From Nitrospirota bacterium (GTDB taxonomy: Bacteria; Nitrospirota; Thermodesulfovibrionia; Thermodesulfovibrionales; JdFR-85), in assembly GCA_013152485.1 (NCBI GenBank), contig JAADGG010000081.1, positions 20,621 through 79,212 of the forward strand: a DNA stretch of 58,592 nucleotides, in the 5' to 3' direction. Position numbers and translations under genes: made by a program. The notes under the pieces are model-generated. The model was given only the letters and a program-made list of their open reading frames with translations, was not told where the DNA came from and searched no databases. The stretch's first letter is position 1. Each line of letters begins with the position of its first letter. Below, one piece after another: positions 1 to 9,692 of this stretch.

Positions 1-78
1 CGGATGAAAAAAGACCCTTGAAAAGTGTTTCCTTTCCTTCCTGATCCTGTTCCCCTTTCTCCTGGGTTCCCGGCTCAT
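1..78 (-). CDS. ftsQ: Probable FtsQ, N-terminal fragment (cut by window edge)
   Basis: Twenty-six codons without a stop run from an ATG at 78-76 to the window edge. The ATG overlaps the ddl stop codon as ATGA, the coupling used throughout this cluster. The visible peptide begins MSREPRRKGNRIRKER and is strongly basic, as expected for the short cytoplasmic tail before the single membrane helix of FtsQ. In most dcw clusters ftsQ follows ddl. FtsQ links FtsB/FtsL to the early divisome. The POTRA domain and helix lie outside the window, so the assignment rests on position and the basic tail only. Confidence 0.55.
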   Translation of the reverse strand, partial: MSREPRRKGNRIRKERKHFSRVFFHP

Positions 79-1019
79 GCCACCACCCTCCTCTTCTTAT
101 TCAGCGCATCCATGATGATCCTCTCCACAAGCTCGAGGAAGTCATACCCGGCAACCGCCGCTATCTTCGGCAGCAGAGACGTCTCCGTCATGCCCGGAAT
201 GGTGTTGACCTCGAGCAGGCACGGGGTATCCGTTCCATCCACTATGAGGTCCACTCTCGTGGCACCCTCACACCCGAGGGCTCGGTGTGCCCGGAGAGCG
301 ATATCCTCGACCCTTCCGAGGACTTCTCCGTCCACCTCCGGAGGCAGCAGATACTCCGTCATGCCGGGAGTGTATTTCGAGTCGTAATCATAGAACCTGC
401 CGCTCGGCCTTATCTCGACGGCACCGAGCACGCTGTCGCCGAGGATCCCCACCTGGATCTCCCTTCCGTCTATGAAGCTCTCCACGACAACCCTGCCGCC
501 GTAAGCAAGGGCGCTGTTCACCGACTCCACGAGCCCCTCCCTGGTGCTTATGACGTTGACCCCGACACTCGAGCCTTCCCGTGAGGGCTTGACGACCCAT
601 GGAGGAGGGAACGGAGGCTCGATCACGGCCGGGTCCCGTCCGCTTCCCGCCTCCACGACCATATAGCTCGGGATATCGAGACCGTGGTACTGAAATATCT
701 TCTTCGACGCCTCCTTGTCCATTGCAAGTGCAGAGGCAAGTACGCCTGAACCAGTGTACGGTATACCCATGACCTCGAGCATACCCTGAACGGAGCCGTC
801 TTCTCCCCAGCCGCCGTGCAGCGCAATAAAGGCGACCTCGATGCGCTCCATTCTCAACGTCTCGCACATGGAGTCCGTGGCATCTATGAACACAACATCA
901 TAGCCCCTCTCTCTCAAGACACCGAAAACGGCGTTACCGCTCTTGAGCGAGATCTCCCTTTCCGCCGATACACCACCGGCGATAACGCCTACGCGCTTTT
1001 CCGTAACCAGGCCCTTCAT
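75..1019 (-). CDS. ddl: D-alanine--D-alanine ligase
   Basis: This cytosolic ATP-grasp enzyme joins two D-alanines to make the terminal dipeptide that MurF adds to the muropeptide. It has 314 residues, normal for the family. The N-terminal motif VGVIAGGVSAEREISL (about residues 10-25) is the Ddl signature. The central part has the ATP-grasp core (WVVKPSREGSSVGV), and the C-terminal EVNTIPGMTETSLLP carries the metal and D-Ala binding residues. Its ATG overlaps the murB stop by 4 bp and its own stop overlaps the next start, so it is translationally coupled on both sides. Confidence 0.96.
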   Translation of the reverse strand: MKGLVTEKRVGVIAGGVSAEREISLKSGNAVFGVLRERGYDVVFIDATDSMCETLRMERIEVAFIALHGGWGEDGSVQGMLEVMGIPYTGSGVLASALAMDKEASKKIFQYHGLDIPSYMVVEAGSGRDPAVIEPPFPPPWVVKPSREGSSVGVNVISTREGLVESVNSALAYGGRVVVESFIDGREIQVGILGDSVLGAVEIRPSGRFYDYDSKYTPGMTEYLLPPEVDGEVLGRVEDIALRAHRALGCEGATRVDLIVDGTDTPCLLEVNTIPGMTETSLLPKIAAVAGYDFLELVERIIMDALNKKRRVVA

Positions 1020-1966
1020 CTCCCCGACTCTCCACGCTTACCGAAGATCCTAATCTCCGGCTCGAGAACAACTCCGTACGTACGTGCTATCCCTTCAACG
1101 ACCGTATCCATCAGGGCGAGGAAGTCCACCGCCGTGCCCCCTCCCCTGTTAATGAAAAAGTTTGCATGCTTTCTGCTTATCTCTATACCTCCCGACCTCA
1201 TCCCCTTGTAACCCGCCTCGTCAATCAGTCTCGCCGCCGAATCGGCAGGGGGGTTCTTGAATACGCAGCCTGCAGACCGCTCCGAAACTGGTTGCGTCTT
1301 CTTCTTCATTTCCATGAACTCTTTCATCCTCCTGCGAACATCACCACTGTCATCCCTCTTCAGTGATATGTGGACACCGAGGATCACTGTCTCGCGAGGG
1401 ATTCCCCCCGAGCGGTAGGTCGCATCCATATCGTCTCTGTCCAGAGCCCCGAGACGGCCGTCCTTCAAGACGGTAACCCTCTGTACGGCATCCATAATCT
1501 CGTAGCCATAGGCTCCGGCGTTGCCAAAGACCGCCCCGCCGACGGTCCCGGGAACTCCAACCAGACCTTCAAGCCCTGAAAGCCCCTCCTCGCCGCAGAA
1601 CGAGATGAGCCGCTGAAGCGGCAGTCCTGACTGAGCAAAGACCAACACGTCGTCGCCCCTGACCTCGACCGTCTCCAGCCTCCGGAAGGCCCTGAGGCTT
1701 ACGATCACCTCGTCAAGTCCCTCATCCGACACCAGGAGGTTCGTACCGCCGCCTATCAGCAGATACCCCCTGTCCTCTCCCGCGAGCGCCTTCAAAAGGC
1801 TCACGAGGCTCGGCGTGTCATGGGGGATGAAGAGACAGGCGGCCCTGCCACCTATTCCCAGAGACGTATGATCCCTGAGCATCACATCCGTGAGGATATC
1901 CCCCCTGAACTCACCGTACAACCTCTCCCTCAAACCGCAACCGGAAACCATTGCCCCTCCATTCAA
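1016..1966 (-). CDS. murB: UDP-N-acetylenolpyruvoylglucosamine reductase
   Basis: This FAD enzyme uses NADPH to reduce UDP-GlcNAc-enolpyruvate to UDP-MurNAc. It has 316 residues. The FAD-binding segment shows TSLGIGGRAACLF, LIGGGTNLLVSDEG and GVPGTVGGAVFGNAGAYG. The C-terminal lobe has SAGCVFKNP, in which a Cys sits where the E. coli enzyme has its proton-donating Ser; this substitution occurs in other MurB proteins. The closing EPEIRIFG holds the conserved Glu. Start and stop overlap murC and ddl by 4 bp each (ATGA). Confidence 0.96.
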   Translation of the reverse strand: MNGGAMVSGCGLRERLYGEFRGDILTDVMLRDHTSLGIGGRAACLFIPHDTPSLVSLLKALAGEDRGYLLIGGGTNLLVSDEGLDEVIVSLRAFRRLETVEVRGDDVLVFAQSGLPLQRLISFCGEEGLSGLEGLVGVPGTVGGAVFGNAGAYGYEIMDAVQRVTVLKDGRLGALDRDDMDATYRSGGIPRETVILGVHISLKRDDSGDVRRRMKEFMEMKKKTQPVSERSAGCVFKNPPADSAARLIDEAGYKGMRSGGIEISRKHANFFINRGGGTAVDFLALMDTVVEGIARTYGVVLEPEIRIFGKRGESGR

Positions 1967-3336
1967 CCTTCAACTCCGCAGCAGTTCAGTACCTCCTCTC
2001 CCACCCGCCAGACATCCCCTGCACCAAGGGTGAGGAGCAGATCCCCCTCTTTCAGTTCCGCACTGATGTCAGCCACCATCTCCCCCCTGTCCTTCATATA
2101 CCGTACATCCCCCAGCCGGTCTTTCAGCTCCCTGTAAAGGACCTCCGAGCTGACACCGGCTATCGGCTGCTCGCCTGCGGGATAGATGTCCATGAGATAG
2201 AGCACGTCCACACCATCGAACGAATCGATGAACTCCTGCATCAGCTCGCTCGTCCTCGAGTACCTATGCGGCTGAAAGACGACGATGAACCTTCCCCGCA
2301 CAGCCCTGCCGACCGACCCGAGCGTGGCCCTTATCTCTGTGGGATGATGGCCGTAATCATCGTATATCATAGCTCCCGAGAGCTCTCCCTTGAACTCGAA
2401 CCTCCTCTGAATCCCTGAAAAGGAAGCGAGCGCGTCCCTCACTGTTGCGACGTCTATCCTAAGTTCCAAAGCAACACAGATCGCACTGAGGGCGTTGAGC
2501 ACATTGTGATCACCCACAAGGGGAATCCTGAACTCCCCCAGCTCACCCTTGCCGCACGCCACGCCGAAGGCCATCCCAAACCCGTCGGTCCTTACGTCAA
2601 AGGCCCTGATGTCCGCATCGGAGGAAAGACCGAACGTGATGTACTTTCTGGTAAGCTTCTCGGTCATCTTCCTCAGGTAGGGGTTGTCCACGCACAGTAT
2701 CGACACGCCGTAGAAAGGGACCTTGTCGAGGAACTCCCTGAATGCGTTGCACAGTTTCTCCATGTTCTTGAAGTAGTCCATATGTTCCCTGTCTATGTTC
2801 GTGGCGAGGGCTATGGTGGGCGAGAGCTTCAGGAACGAGCCGTCACTCTCGTCCGCCTCTGCAATAAGAAAGTCACCCTGCCCCAGTCTTGCGTTCGAGC
2901 CCGTGGCCTTGAGCCGTCCGCCGATGACGACCGTCGGGTCGAGTCCTGCACGGGAGACAACGGCCGATATCAGAGAGGTGGTGGTGGTCTTCCCGTGCGC
3001 CCCTGCAACGAGGATGCTGTATTTAAGACGCCCCAGCTCCGCGAGCATCTCGGCCCTCGGTATCACGGGTATGGACCTGCGGCGTGCCTCGACGACCTCT
3101 GCATTGTCCTCGCCCACTGCGGAGGACTTGACCACTACGTGCGCACTGTCAACGTTTTCAGGCCTGTGACCTATGTATATCCTTATCCCCATGTCCCGCA
3201 GTCTTCTCGTATTGTCGGACTCTCTCACGTCGGAACCGGTGACTTCGTAGCCGAGGTTCTGAAGCACCTCTGCGATACCGCTCATGCCGATTCCGCCGAT
3301 GCCGACGAAATGTATCACTCTGAACCGTTCAAACAT
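1963..3336 (-). CDS. murC: UDP-N-acetylmuramate--L-alanine ligase
   Basis: MurC adds the first amino acid, L-Ala, to UDP-MurNAc with ATP hydrolysis in the cytosol. The 457 residues show the three Mur ligase domains: an N-terminal UDP-binding Rossmann fold (VHFVGIGGIGMSGIAE), the ATP-binding P-loop GAHGKTTTTSL (about residues 113-123) with ATNIDREHMDYF downstream, and a C-terminal domain with YDDYGHHPTEIRATL, which is typical of MurC. Its ATG lies 22 bp inside the end of murG, so translation is probably coupled. Confidence 0.97.
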   Translation of the reverse strand: MFERFRVIHFVGIGGIGMSGIAEVLQNLGYEVTGSDVRESDNTRRLRDMGIRIYIGHRPENVDSAHVVVKSSAVGEDNAEVVEARRRSIPVIPRAEMLAELGRLKYSILVAGAHGKTTTTSLISAVVSRAGLDPTVVIGGRLKATGSNARLGQGDFLIAEADESDGSFLKLSPTIALATNIDREHMDYFKNMEKLCNAFREFLDKVPFYGVSILCVDNPYLRKMTEKLTRKYITFGLSSDADIRAFDVRTDGFGMAFGVACGKGELGEFRIPLVGDHNVLNALSAICVALELRIDVATVRDALASFSGIQRRFEFKGELSGAMIYDDYGHHPTEIRATLGSVGRAVRGRFIVVFQPHRYSRTSELMQEFIDSFDGVDVLYLMDIYPAGEQPIAGVSSEVLYRELKDRLGDVRYMKDRGEMVADISAELKEGDLLLTLGAGDVWRVGEEVLNCCGVEG

Positions 3337-4445
3337 TCTTCCCTGCTCCTTTCCAATGAGATCAGACTCAACGCAATATCCGCAATCCTCTTCACTGCAT
3401 CAGGCCTTCCAAGCCCCATGGCCTTTGTCTTCATATGTTCCCTCAGCGCAGGATCGTTGTACAGTCTCCTTATCTCGCCGGAGAGCCGCCTGCCGTTGAG
3501 TTCCGCGTTACGGACCATCACCGCCGCGCCCAGCCTCTCGAGTTTTCCGGCGTTGACCTCCTGGTGGTTCGCCGCTGCATAGGGATACGGAACAAGTATC
3601 GAGGGCTTGCCCGTAACGGTTATCTCGGCAAGCGTGGTCGCACCCGCTCTCGATACTACGAGGTCTGCAACGGCATATGCCTCGGGCATCTGATAGATGA
3701 AGGGCGAGACCATCGCCCTGTATCCGTAAGTCCTGTATGCGTCTCTCACCACCTCGAAATCCTTCTCTCCGGTCTGGTGCAGGAACTGTATCTCTTCCTT
3801 GAGGTCAAGAAGATACTGAAGTGCATCCATCACGGCCCTGTTTATGGACTCTGCTCCGGAGCTTCCTCCGAAAACGAATATGGTGAAGGGGCCGTCTGCG
3901 AGCGAGAAGAGTCTGAGGGCAGACGGCCTACTGCCTCTCAGGATCCTTTCCCGCACCGGATTTCCCGTAAGATGAACCTTCTCTCTCGGGAAATAGGCCA
4001 TACTGTCCTGATATGTTATACAGACGGACTTGACGACGTAACCCAACAGCCTGTTTGCCTTTCCTGCAACGGTATTCTGCTCGAGAAGCATTGTGGGTAT
4101 GGAGAGCATCCATGCGGCAGTGAGCGGAGCCAGGGAGGCATAGCCGCCTGAGCCGACCACGATATCAGGGCGGAACTCCCTCATAAACGAGAGGCTCTCC
4201 CTAATCGCGCGGGAAAACCTGTAAAGGGAGCGTACTTTCCTGACAACCGATACTCCCACAAACCCTTCTGCGGGGATGAACCTTATCGTATAGCCCTCCC
4301 GCGGCACGACCCTTGCCTCGATGCCGTGCATCGTGCCCATGAATACTATCTCCGTCCGGGAAGAACGAGCCTTCAGCTCCTCGGCAAGTGCGAGCCCCGG
4401 ATAGAGGTGTCCACCTGTTCCGCCTCCTGCAATGACAACCCTCAC
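3315..4445 (-). CDS. murG: UDP-GlcNAc:undecaprenyl-PP-MurNAc-pentapeptide GlcNAc transferase
   Basis: MurG makes lipid II by adding GlcNAc to lipid I on the inner face of the membrane. I place the start at a GTG (4445-4443) that overlaps the ftsW stop as GTGA. The protein then begins VRVVIAGGGTGGHLYPGLAL, the universal MurG N-terminus, and has 376 residues. A longer frame upstream is only the antisense-like overlap with ftsW. The GT28 C-terminal half shows FVFGGSSGAESINRAV and VVSRAGATTLAEI, the UDP-GlcNAc site. It is part of the overlapping dcw chain. Confidence 0.96.
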   Translation of the reverse strand: MRVVIAGGGTGGHLYPGLALAEELKARSSRTEIVFMGTMHGIEARVVPREGYTIRFIPAEGFVGVSVVRKVRSLYRFSRAIRESLSFMREFRPDIVVGSGGYASLAPLTAAWMLSIPTMLLEQNTVAGKANRLLGYVVKSVCITYQDSMAYFPREKVHLTGNPVRERILRGSRPSALRLFSLADGPFTIFVFGGSSGAESINRAVMDALQYLLDLKEEIQFLHQTGEKDFEVVRDAYRTYGYRAMVSPFIYQMPEAYAVADLVVSRAGATTLAEITVTGKPSILVPYPYAAANHQEVNAGKLERLGAAVMVRNAELNGRRLSGEIRRLYNDPALREHMKTKAMGLGRPDAVKRIADIALSLISLERSREECLNGSE

Positions 4446-5665
4446 AGGGGTCTCCTCCTCAGCCTGCGGGCCCTGAGTCCGGCCCTTCTCCCCGGACGGA
4501 TATCCCGTCCCGGGAGACCGTAGTGTTCGGGGTCGGACCTCGATATCCTCAACAACGTACCCGCGGCCATGAAGTTCACGAGCAGCGAAGAGCCGCCATA
4601 GCTTATGAAAGGCAGGGGAAGTCCCTTTGTGGGGACAAGCCCCGTAACAACCGCAATATTTATAAGTGCCTGCATGGTTATCATGATCGTCAAGCCGAGT
4701 GCGACATAGTAGGAGAACGCACTCTGCGCCCTGCCCGCAATCTTCATCCCGCGAACGAAGAATCCTATGAAGAGGCACAGCACGACGGTTACTCCGGCAA
4801 AGCCGAGTTCCTCTCCTACGAGGGCAAAGATGAAATCCGTGTTGACCTCGGGCAGAAACCTCAGCTTCTGCTTGCTCTCACCGAGCCCAACACCCGTCAG
4901 TCCCCCGGTGCCCAGGGCGATGAAGGACTGCACGAGCTGAAAGCCGCTGCCCCTGGGGTACTTCCAGGGGTCAAGGAATGCAAGCAGCCTCTCCATCCTG
5001 TAGGGTTCCATCAGGAGCTTGACGAGGAAGGGCAGCATTGCAGCGACGGCATACAGGATAAACCTTATCCTGGTGCCTGCCAGAAACAGCATGGTGAACG
5101 TTATGAGTCCAAGGGAGAAGGCACCGCCGAAGTCCGGCTGCATCAGGATCACTCCCTGAAAAGCGATCATGACGAGGAGCGGCTTCATGAAGGCCTTGAA
5201 GCTCTCCCTGTTGTACCGTGGAGTCGAGAGGTAGGCGGCCAGAGAGAGGACCATCGCGAACTTTGCGAGTTCCGCGGGTTGAAAGGTCGACGGCCAGAGC
5301 CTCAACCACCGCCTTGCCCCGTTGATCTTCACTCCAAGGCCTGGAATGAAGACGCAGAGCAACAGAAGCAACGAGAGCGCAAGGAGCGGATATGCGTACC
5401 GCCTCAACGTCGCGGGTTTCATCCTGTAGAAGAACCACATGGAGCCCAGGGCTATAAACAGGGTCATCACGTGCTTCTTCAGGTAGATGAACTGGGCCCC
5501 GGAATCCTCTGCCACGGCGCCTCCAGACTCGGAAACGGGCATAAGCGCGGTTGAACTGTAGACCATCACAACCCCTGCAAAAGAGAGCAGCAGAACTATC
5601 ATGAGCAGCCACCTGTCGGCTGTTCTGCCTTCTTCACCCTGCACTATCGGTCCCCTGCTGTTCAT
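4442..5665 (-). CDS. ftsW: FtsW, SEDS-family peptidoglycan polymerase
   Basis: FtsW is the septal SEDS glycosyltransferase that polymerises lipid II together with the transpeptidase FtsI. The polytopic protein (407 residues from the ATG at 5665) has about ten hydrophobic segments. The family signatures GGTGLTGVGLGESKQKL, NTDFIFALVGEELGF and LPFISYGGSSLLVN are all present. The ATG follows a GGGGGAGG stretch at unusually short spacing; a TTG at 5689 in the same frame is an alternative. The C-terminus ends in an Arg-rich tail. Its stop overlaps murG. Confidence 0.95.
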   Translation of the reverse strand: MNSRGPIVQGEEGRTADRWLLMIVLLLSFAGVVMVYSSTALMPVSESGGAVAEDSGAQFIYLKKHVMTLFIALGSMWFFYRMKPATLRRYAYPLLALSLLLLLCVFIPGLGVKINGARRWLRLWPSTFQPAELAKFAMVLSLAAYLSTPRYNRESFKAFMKPLLVMIAFQGVILMQPDFGGAFSLGLITFTMLFLAGTRIRFILYAVAAMLPFLVKLLMEPYRMERLLAFLDPWKYPRGSGFQLVQSFIALGTGGLTGVGLGESKQKLRFLPEVNTDFIFALVGEELGFAGVTVVLCLFIGFFVRGMKIAGRAQSAFSYYVALGLTIMITMQALINIAVVTGLVPTKGLPLPFISYGGSSLLVNFMAAGTLLRISRSDPEHYGLPGRDIRPGRRAGLRARRLRRRPL

Positions 5666-5784
5666 GACCTCCCCCACGATTCTCGACAAAATCCATCCGT
5701 CTTCACTGCAAACAGTGTTACGGGACCCGGCCGGGTTTCATGCCGTTGATCGCCGAACCCTCTGTTTCGCATCATGATCATCGC

Positions 5785-7167
5785 TTACCTGACAACCAGG
5801 GTGTTCCTGAGCCTCATGACAGACTCCTTGAACATGGCTCCCCTGTGCTCGAAGCTCTCGAACATGTCAAAGCTCGCACATCCCGGCGACAGAAGCACCA
5901 CGTCGCCTGCTTCGGCCATGGAGAACGCCGTGGTGACCGCGTCCTTCATGTCCCCGGCCTCGCACGCCTCCGCGATTCCTCCAAGCTGCCCGAGTATCTT
6001 CTGTCTCGCCTCTCCGATAACCACGAGCCCTTTGACCCTTCCCGTCATGTACTTCCTGAGGGTGGTGAAGTCGCTCCCCTTGTCCCTGCCGCCGAGGATC
6101 AGGATCACACCCTGCCGGAACCCCTCGAGAGACTTCACGACCGAGCCGATGTTGGTCCCCTTCGAGTCATTGTAAAACTCCACCCCTTCTATCTCGGCGA
6201 CAAACTCCATCCTGTGTTCAAGGCCCTTGAACTCTGAGAGCACCTCCCTGATTGCCGCAACATCCACACCGCAAAGGTATGAAACCAGCAAGGCAGCCAG
6301 GGCGTTCTCCGTATTGTGGGCTCCCCTTATCCTCAGGTCGCGCACACCCACGATTCCGATCTCACTGCCGTCAATCCCTATGCAGAGCCTGCCGTCTCTG
6401 ATGTAAGCCCCCCGGGGCCTCTCTTCCGTGGAGAAGTAGAAGAGCTCGGAGCGTGCACGACCGCCCAAGTCCCTGACGACCGGGTCATCCAGGTTCAGCA
6501 CGAGGCTGTCACCGGGGGTCTGATTCCTGAAGATCCGGGTCTTTGCCCGGATATAGTCACCGATGTCATCGTAGCGGTCCAGGTGATCCGGAGAGATGTT
6601 CAGTATGGACGCCACGGACGGTGCAAAGTCGCGTGTGCTCTCCAACTGGAAAGAGGAGACCTCGACGACCACGCGGTCCAGGTCTCCGGCACCGCCGTCC
6701 CTGACAACCCCCAGGACCTCCTCGGTTATAGGTGTTCCGATGTTTCCGCCGGCAATCACCCTCTGCCCGCCCCTTGCGAGGATCATGTGAACGAGGGTGG
6801 TCGTGGTCGACTTGCCGTTTGTTCCTGTAATGGCAACCCAGGGGATACCGTATGGACTCAGAATCCTGAAGGCAAGCTCCAGCTCCCCGATCACCTCGAT
6901 GCCGCGCTTTCCGGCCAGGTCGAAGAAGGGCTGGTCGAGGGGAACGCCCGGGCTCACCACCACCGTATCCGCATCGTCAAGGAGGCGGGCCGGATGCCCC
7001 CCTGTCTCAATCCCTACATCAGCGGGAAGCTCTTTCACGGCGTCTGAAAGCGCATCCCGCTCCCTCGCATCCGTCACCGTCACATCGGCACCGAGGAAAT
7101 GGAGCAGCCTCGCCGCGGCGATCCCGCTTCGACCGAGGCCTACTATCACTACATTCCTGGATCTCAT
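5785..7167 (-). CDS. murD: UDP-N-acetylmuramoylalanine--D-glutamate ligase
   Basis: MurD adds D-Glu to UDP-MurNAc-L-Ala. I chose the ATG at 7167, which gives MRSRNVVIVGLGRSGIAAA, the normal MurD N-terminus (460 residues). An in-frame TTG at 7194 preceded by GAGGTG is a possible alternative adding nine residues. The P-loop is AITGTNGKSTTTTLVH, followed by NISPDHLDRYD and FYNDSKGTNIGSV, which is the MurD-type C-terminal motif. A gap of 102 bp separates it from mraY, one of the few real spaces in the cluster. Confidence 0.95.
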   Translation of the reverse strand: MRSRNVVIVGLGRSGIAAARLLHFLGADVTVTDARERDALSDAVKELPADVGIETGGHPARLLDDADTVVVSPGVPLDQPFFDLAGKRGIEVIGELELAFRILSPYGIPWVAITGTNGKSTTTTLVHMILARGGQRVIAGGNIGTPITEEVLGVVRDGGAGDLDRVVVEVSSFQLESTRDFAPSVASILNISPDHLDRYDDIGDYIRAKTRIFRNQTPGDSLVLNLDDPVVRDLGGRARSELFYFSTEERPRGAYIRDGRLCIGIDGSEIGIVGVRDLRIRGAHNTENALAALLVSYLCGVDVAAIREVLSEFKGLEHRMEFVAEIEGVEFYNDSKGTNIGSVVKSLEGFRQGVILILGGRDKGSDFTTLRKYMTGRVKGLVVIGEARQKILGQLGGIAEACEAGDMKDAVTTAFSMAEAGDVVLLSPGCASFDMFESFEHRGAMFKESVMRLRNTLVVR

Positions 7168-7269
7168 CGAATATCCGGCGTTCTCGTATGACAACTCAAC
7201 ACACCTCGTACAAATCGTCAGCAAGCATGATGACGAAAGGCCCCGAGCCTGTTTCCGCCTTCACTCCGC

Positions 7270-8355
7270 TCACCTCAGCTTCAGTGTCGACAGGCTCAGC
7301 AGGGCCAGAATGATCCCCACAATCCAGAACCTCACAACCGTTTTCGGCTCGGGCCATCCCTTCACCTCGAAGTGGTGGTGAATGGGCGCCATCCTGAAGA
7401 CCCTCCTGCCTGTAAGCTTGAAGGAGAGCACCTGAAGAATGACGGAGACCGTCTCCACCACGAATATACCGCCGACAAGGGCGAGCACGATCTCGTGCTT
7501 GGTGATTACGGCAAGCGTGCCGAGTGCGCCGCCGAGTCCCAGAGAGCCCACGTCCCCCATGAATATTTCAGCAGGATAGGCGTTGTACCAGAGGAACCCC
7601 AAAGCAGCGCCGAACATCGCTCCGCAGAAAACCGTGAGTTCTCCTGTTCCGGGCAGGTAGAGAACCTGCAGGTACTGGGCAAGCCTGGCATGACCGCTTA
7701 TGTAGACAAAGACCCCGCTTGCAAGGGCTGCAACGGCTACGAGCCCGATGGCAAGACCGTCTATGCCGTCGGTAAGGTTGACGGCGTTCGATGATCCCAC
7801 GACAACAAAGACAGAAAAGGGGATATAAAACAGCCCGAGGTCGAGGAGCCATCTCTTGAAGAACGGCACGCTCAGCTTCGTGCTGTACGGATCCAGGGGA
7901 TTATGGTACAGAAACAGGCTGATCCCGGTTGCCAGGGCTATCTGGAGGGCAAACTTGTGACATGCCCGCAGGCCCTTGTGATTCCTCCTCACCACCTTCA
8001 GATAGTCGTCACTCAGGCCTATCAGTCCGAAGCCTGCCGTGGCCGTGATCAAGACCCAGGTATAGGGGTTTCTCAGGTCCATCCACAACAGGGCCGTCGT
8101 CAGGATGCTGGCAAGTATGAGGATCCCCCCCATGGTCGGCGTGCCCGCCTTTGATATATGCGTCCTGGGGCCGTCCTCCCTTATCTGCTGCGTGAGGCTG
8201 AAGCTCCTGAGCCTCTCTATCACGAAGGGGGCGAGCATGAACGTCAGCAGCGAGGCCGTTATAGCCGCGAGCACGGTCCTGAACGTGATGTACCTGAACA
8301 CGTTGAACGGAAAATAGTATTCATTCAGGCTGTATAGAAGTTCGTAAAGCATCAA
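7270..8355 (-). CDS. mraY: Phospho-MurNAc-pentapeptide translocase
   Basis: MraY transfers phospho-MurNAc-pentapeptide onto undecaprenyl phosphate to form lipid I in the inner membrane. It has 361 residues, the usual length, and about ten transmembrane segments. Signature motifs include [30 protein letters not shown] with catalytic Asp residues, and [13 protein letters not shown] near the C-terminus. The ATG overlaps the murF stop by 4 bp. Confidence 0.97.
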   Translation of the reverse strand: MMLYELLYSLNEYYFPFNVFRYITFRTVLAAITASLLTFMLAPFVIERLRSFSLTQQIREDGPRTHISKAGTPTMGGILILASILTTALLWMDLRNPYTWVLITATAGFGLIGLSDDYLKVVRRNHKGLRACHKFALQIALATGISLFLYHNPLDPYSTKLSVPFFKRWLLDLGLFYIPFSVFVVVGSSNAVNLTDGIDGLAIGLVAVAALASGVFVYISGHARLAQYLQVLYLPGTGELTVFCGAMFGAALGFLWYNAYPAEIFMGDVGSLGLGGALGTLAVITKHEIVLALVGGIFVVETVSVILQVLSFKLTGRRVFRMAPIHHHFEVKGWPEPKTVVRFWIVGIILALLSLSTLKLR

Positions 8356-9692
8356 TCCTCCAAGACCCTCTCGAGTCTCATTCCCCTCGACCCCTTTATG
8401 AGGATGGTATCATCTTCGCCCACAATCCCCAGCAACATATCCCGCGCCTCCTGCGGATCCTTGACGTGCACGGCCTTTGCATCGCCGTTTCCTCCGGAAA
8501 ACTCCTCGTATGTATACGACATAAGCTCGCCCACTGCTATCAGCACATCAATATCCAGTGTGGCAAGCCACCTGCCGAGCTTTCGGTGGGCCTGTTCTCC
8601 GTAGGGACCGAGCTCGAGCATGTCACCGAGGACAGCCACTGCACGGCCCCTTCTGAGCCTGACCAGCTCCTTGACCGCCTCCTCCATCGACGCGGGATTG
8701 GCATTGTACAGGTCGCTTATGACGAGTGCTCCCTTGAGCTCCTTCAGCTCGAGCCTCATCGGCACCCCCCTGAACTCACCCAGGGACGCACTGATCTCTT
8801 CGATCGGGACATCCAGCAGCCTGCAGGCGGCTACCGCGGCAAGGGCGTTATAAACATTGAACAGCCCGAAGACCCTGAGCCTTACATCTGCAGCACGGCC
8901 TCCCTCTTTCAGGTACACCCTGAACCTCACACCTCCCTCGTCATAAACGATCTCATCCGCCCGGACATCGACCCCTTGCCTCAGACCAAAGGTTACGACA
9001 CTGCACCGTCGCGGCACATCCCTGATGTTGGGATCGTCACCGTTCAGTACCGCGGTAGAGACAAAGTCGAGCAACTCGTACTTCGTGGCCCGCACCATCT
9101 CCAGGGAACCGAACCCCTCGAGATGAGCAGGTCCTATGTTGGTTATCACACCCAGATCCGGCCTGGCGATCTCCGACAGTTCACGAATGTCGCCAGCCCT
9201 GCTTGCACCCATCTCGAGAACCGCCATATCATGGTCGTCGAGCTCGGTGAGACAGAGCGGAAGCCCGATCTGGTTGTTGAGGTTTCCCGTACTGCTGAGG
9301 ACCTTGTGCCGCCCTTCGAGGACCACTGCTATCATTTCCTTCGTCGTCGTCTTGCCGTTGGTTCCCGTTACGCCGACGACCCTCGCCCTCCTGCTCAGCC
9401 GCCTGTGACGGGCTATCCCCTGAAGGGCCCTCAAGGTATTGCCGACATAGATTATGCTCCTGCCCCTCGGCACGACGGGCGGACAGCTCACAATGGCTCC
9501 AAGCCCCTTCTTGAGGGCCTCGTCAACAAAGAGGTGACCGTCGAAGCGCTCTCCCTTCAACGCAACGAAGAGCTCTCCGTCCCTTATAGTCCTGGAGTCT
9601 ATGGAGATGCCGCTGAAGGAGTCGGCCCCCCTGAGTATGAGCCTGCCCGATGTCGCCTCCAGGACTTCTGTCAAGGTATACCTGCTCATCAC
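8352..9692 (-). CDS. murF: UDP-MurNAc-tripeptide--D-alanyl-D-alanine ligase
   Basis: MurF attaches the D-Ala-D-Ala made by Ddl to complete the UDP-MurNAc pentapeptide. The 446-residue protein has the N-terminal substrate domain with [18 protein letters not shown], the ATP-binding [15 protein letters not shown] (about residues 108-122), [12 protein letters not shown], and a C-terminal domain with [14 protein letters not shown] and [10 protein letters not shown]. These are the classic MurF motifs. It starts ATGATG with a 4-bp overlap to murE and ends overlapping mraY. Confidence 0.96.
   Translation of the reverse strand: MMSRYTLTEVLEATSGRLILRGADSFSGISIDSRTIRDGELFVALKGERFDGHLFVDEALKKGLGAIVSCPPVVPRGRSIIYVGNTLRALQGIARHRRLSRRARVVGVTGTNGKTTTKEMIAVVLEGRHKVLSSTGNLNNQIGLPLCLTELDDHDMAVLEMGASRAGDIRELSEIARPDLGVITNIGPAHLEGFGSLEMVRATKYELLDFVSTAVLNGDDPNIRDVPRRCSVVTFGLRQGVDVRADEIVYDEGGVRFRVYLKEGGRAADVRLRVFGLFNVYNALAAVAACRLLDVPIEEISASLGEFRGVPMRLELKELKGALVISDLYNANPASMEEAVKELVRLRRGRAVAVLGDMLELGPYGEQAHRKLGRWLATLDIDVLIAVGELMSYTYEEFSGGNGDAKAVHVKDPQEARDMLLGIVGEDDTILIKGSRGMRLERVLED

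Noticed and set aside
2506-3582. Long plus-strand open frame opposite murC
   Set aside because: It is antisense to a clearly conserved gene and its product has no recognisable domain; high GC content produces such frames.
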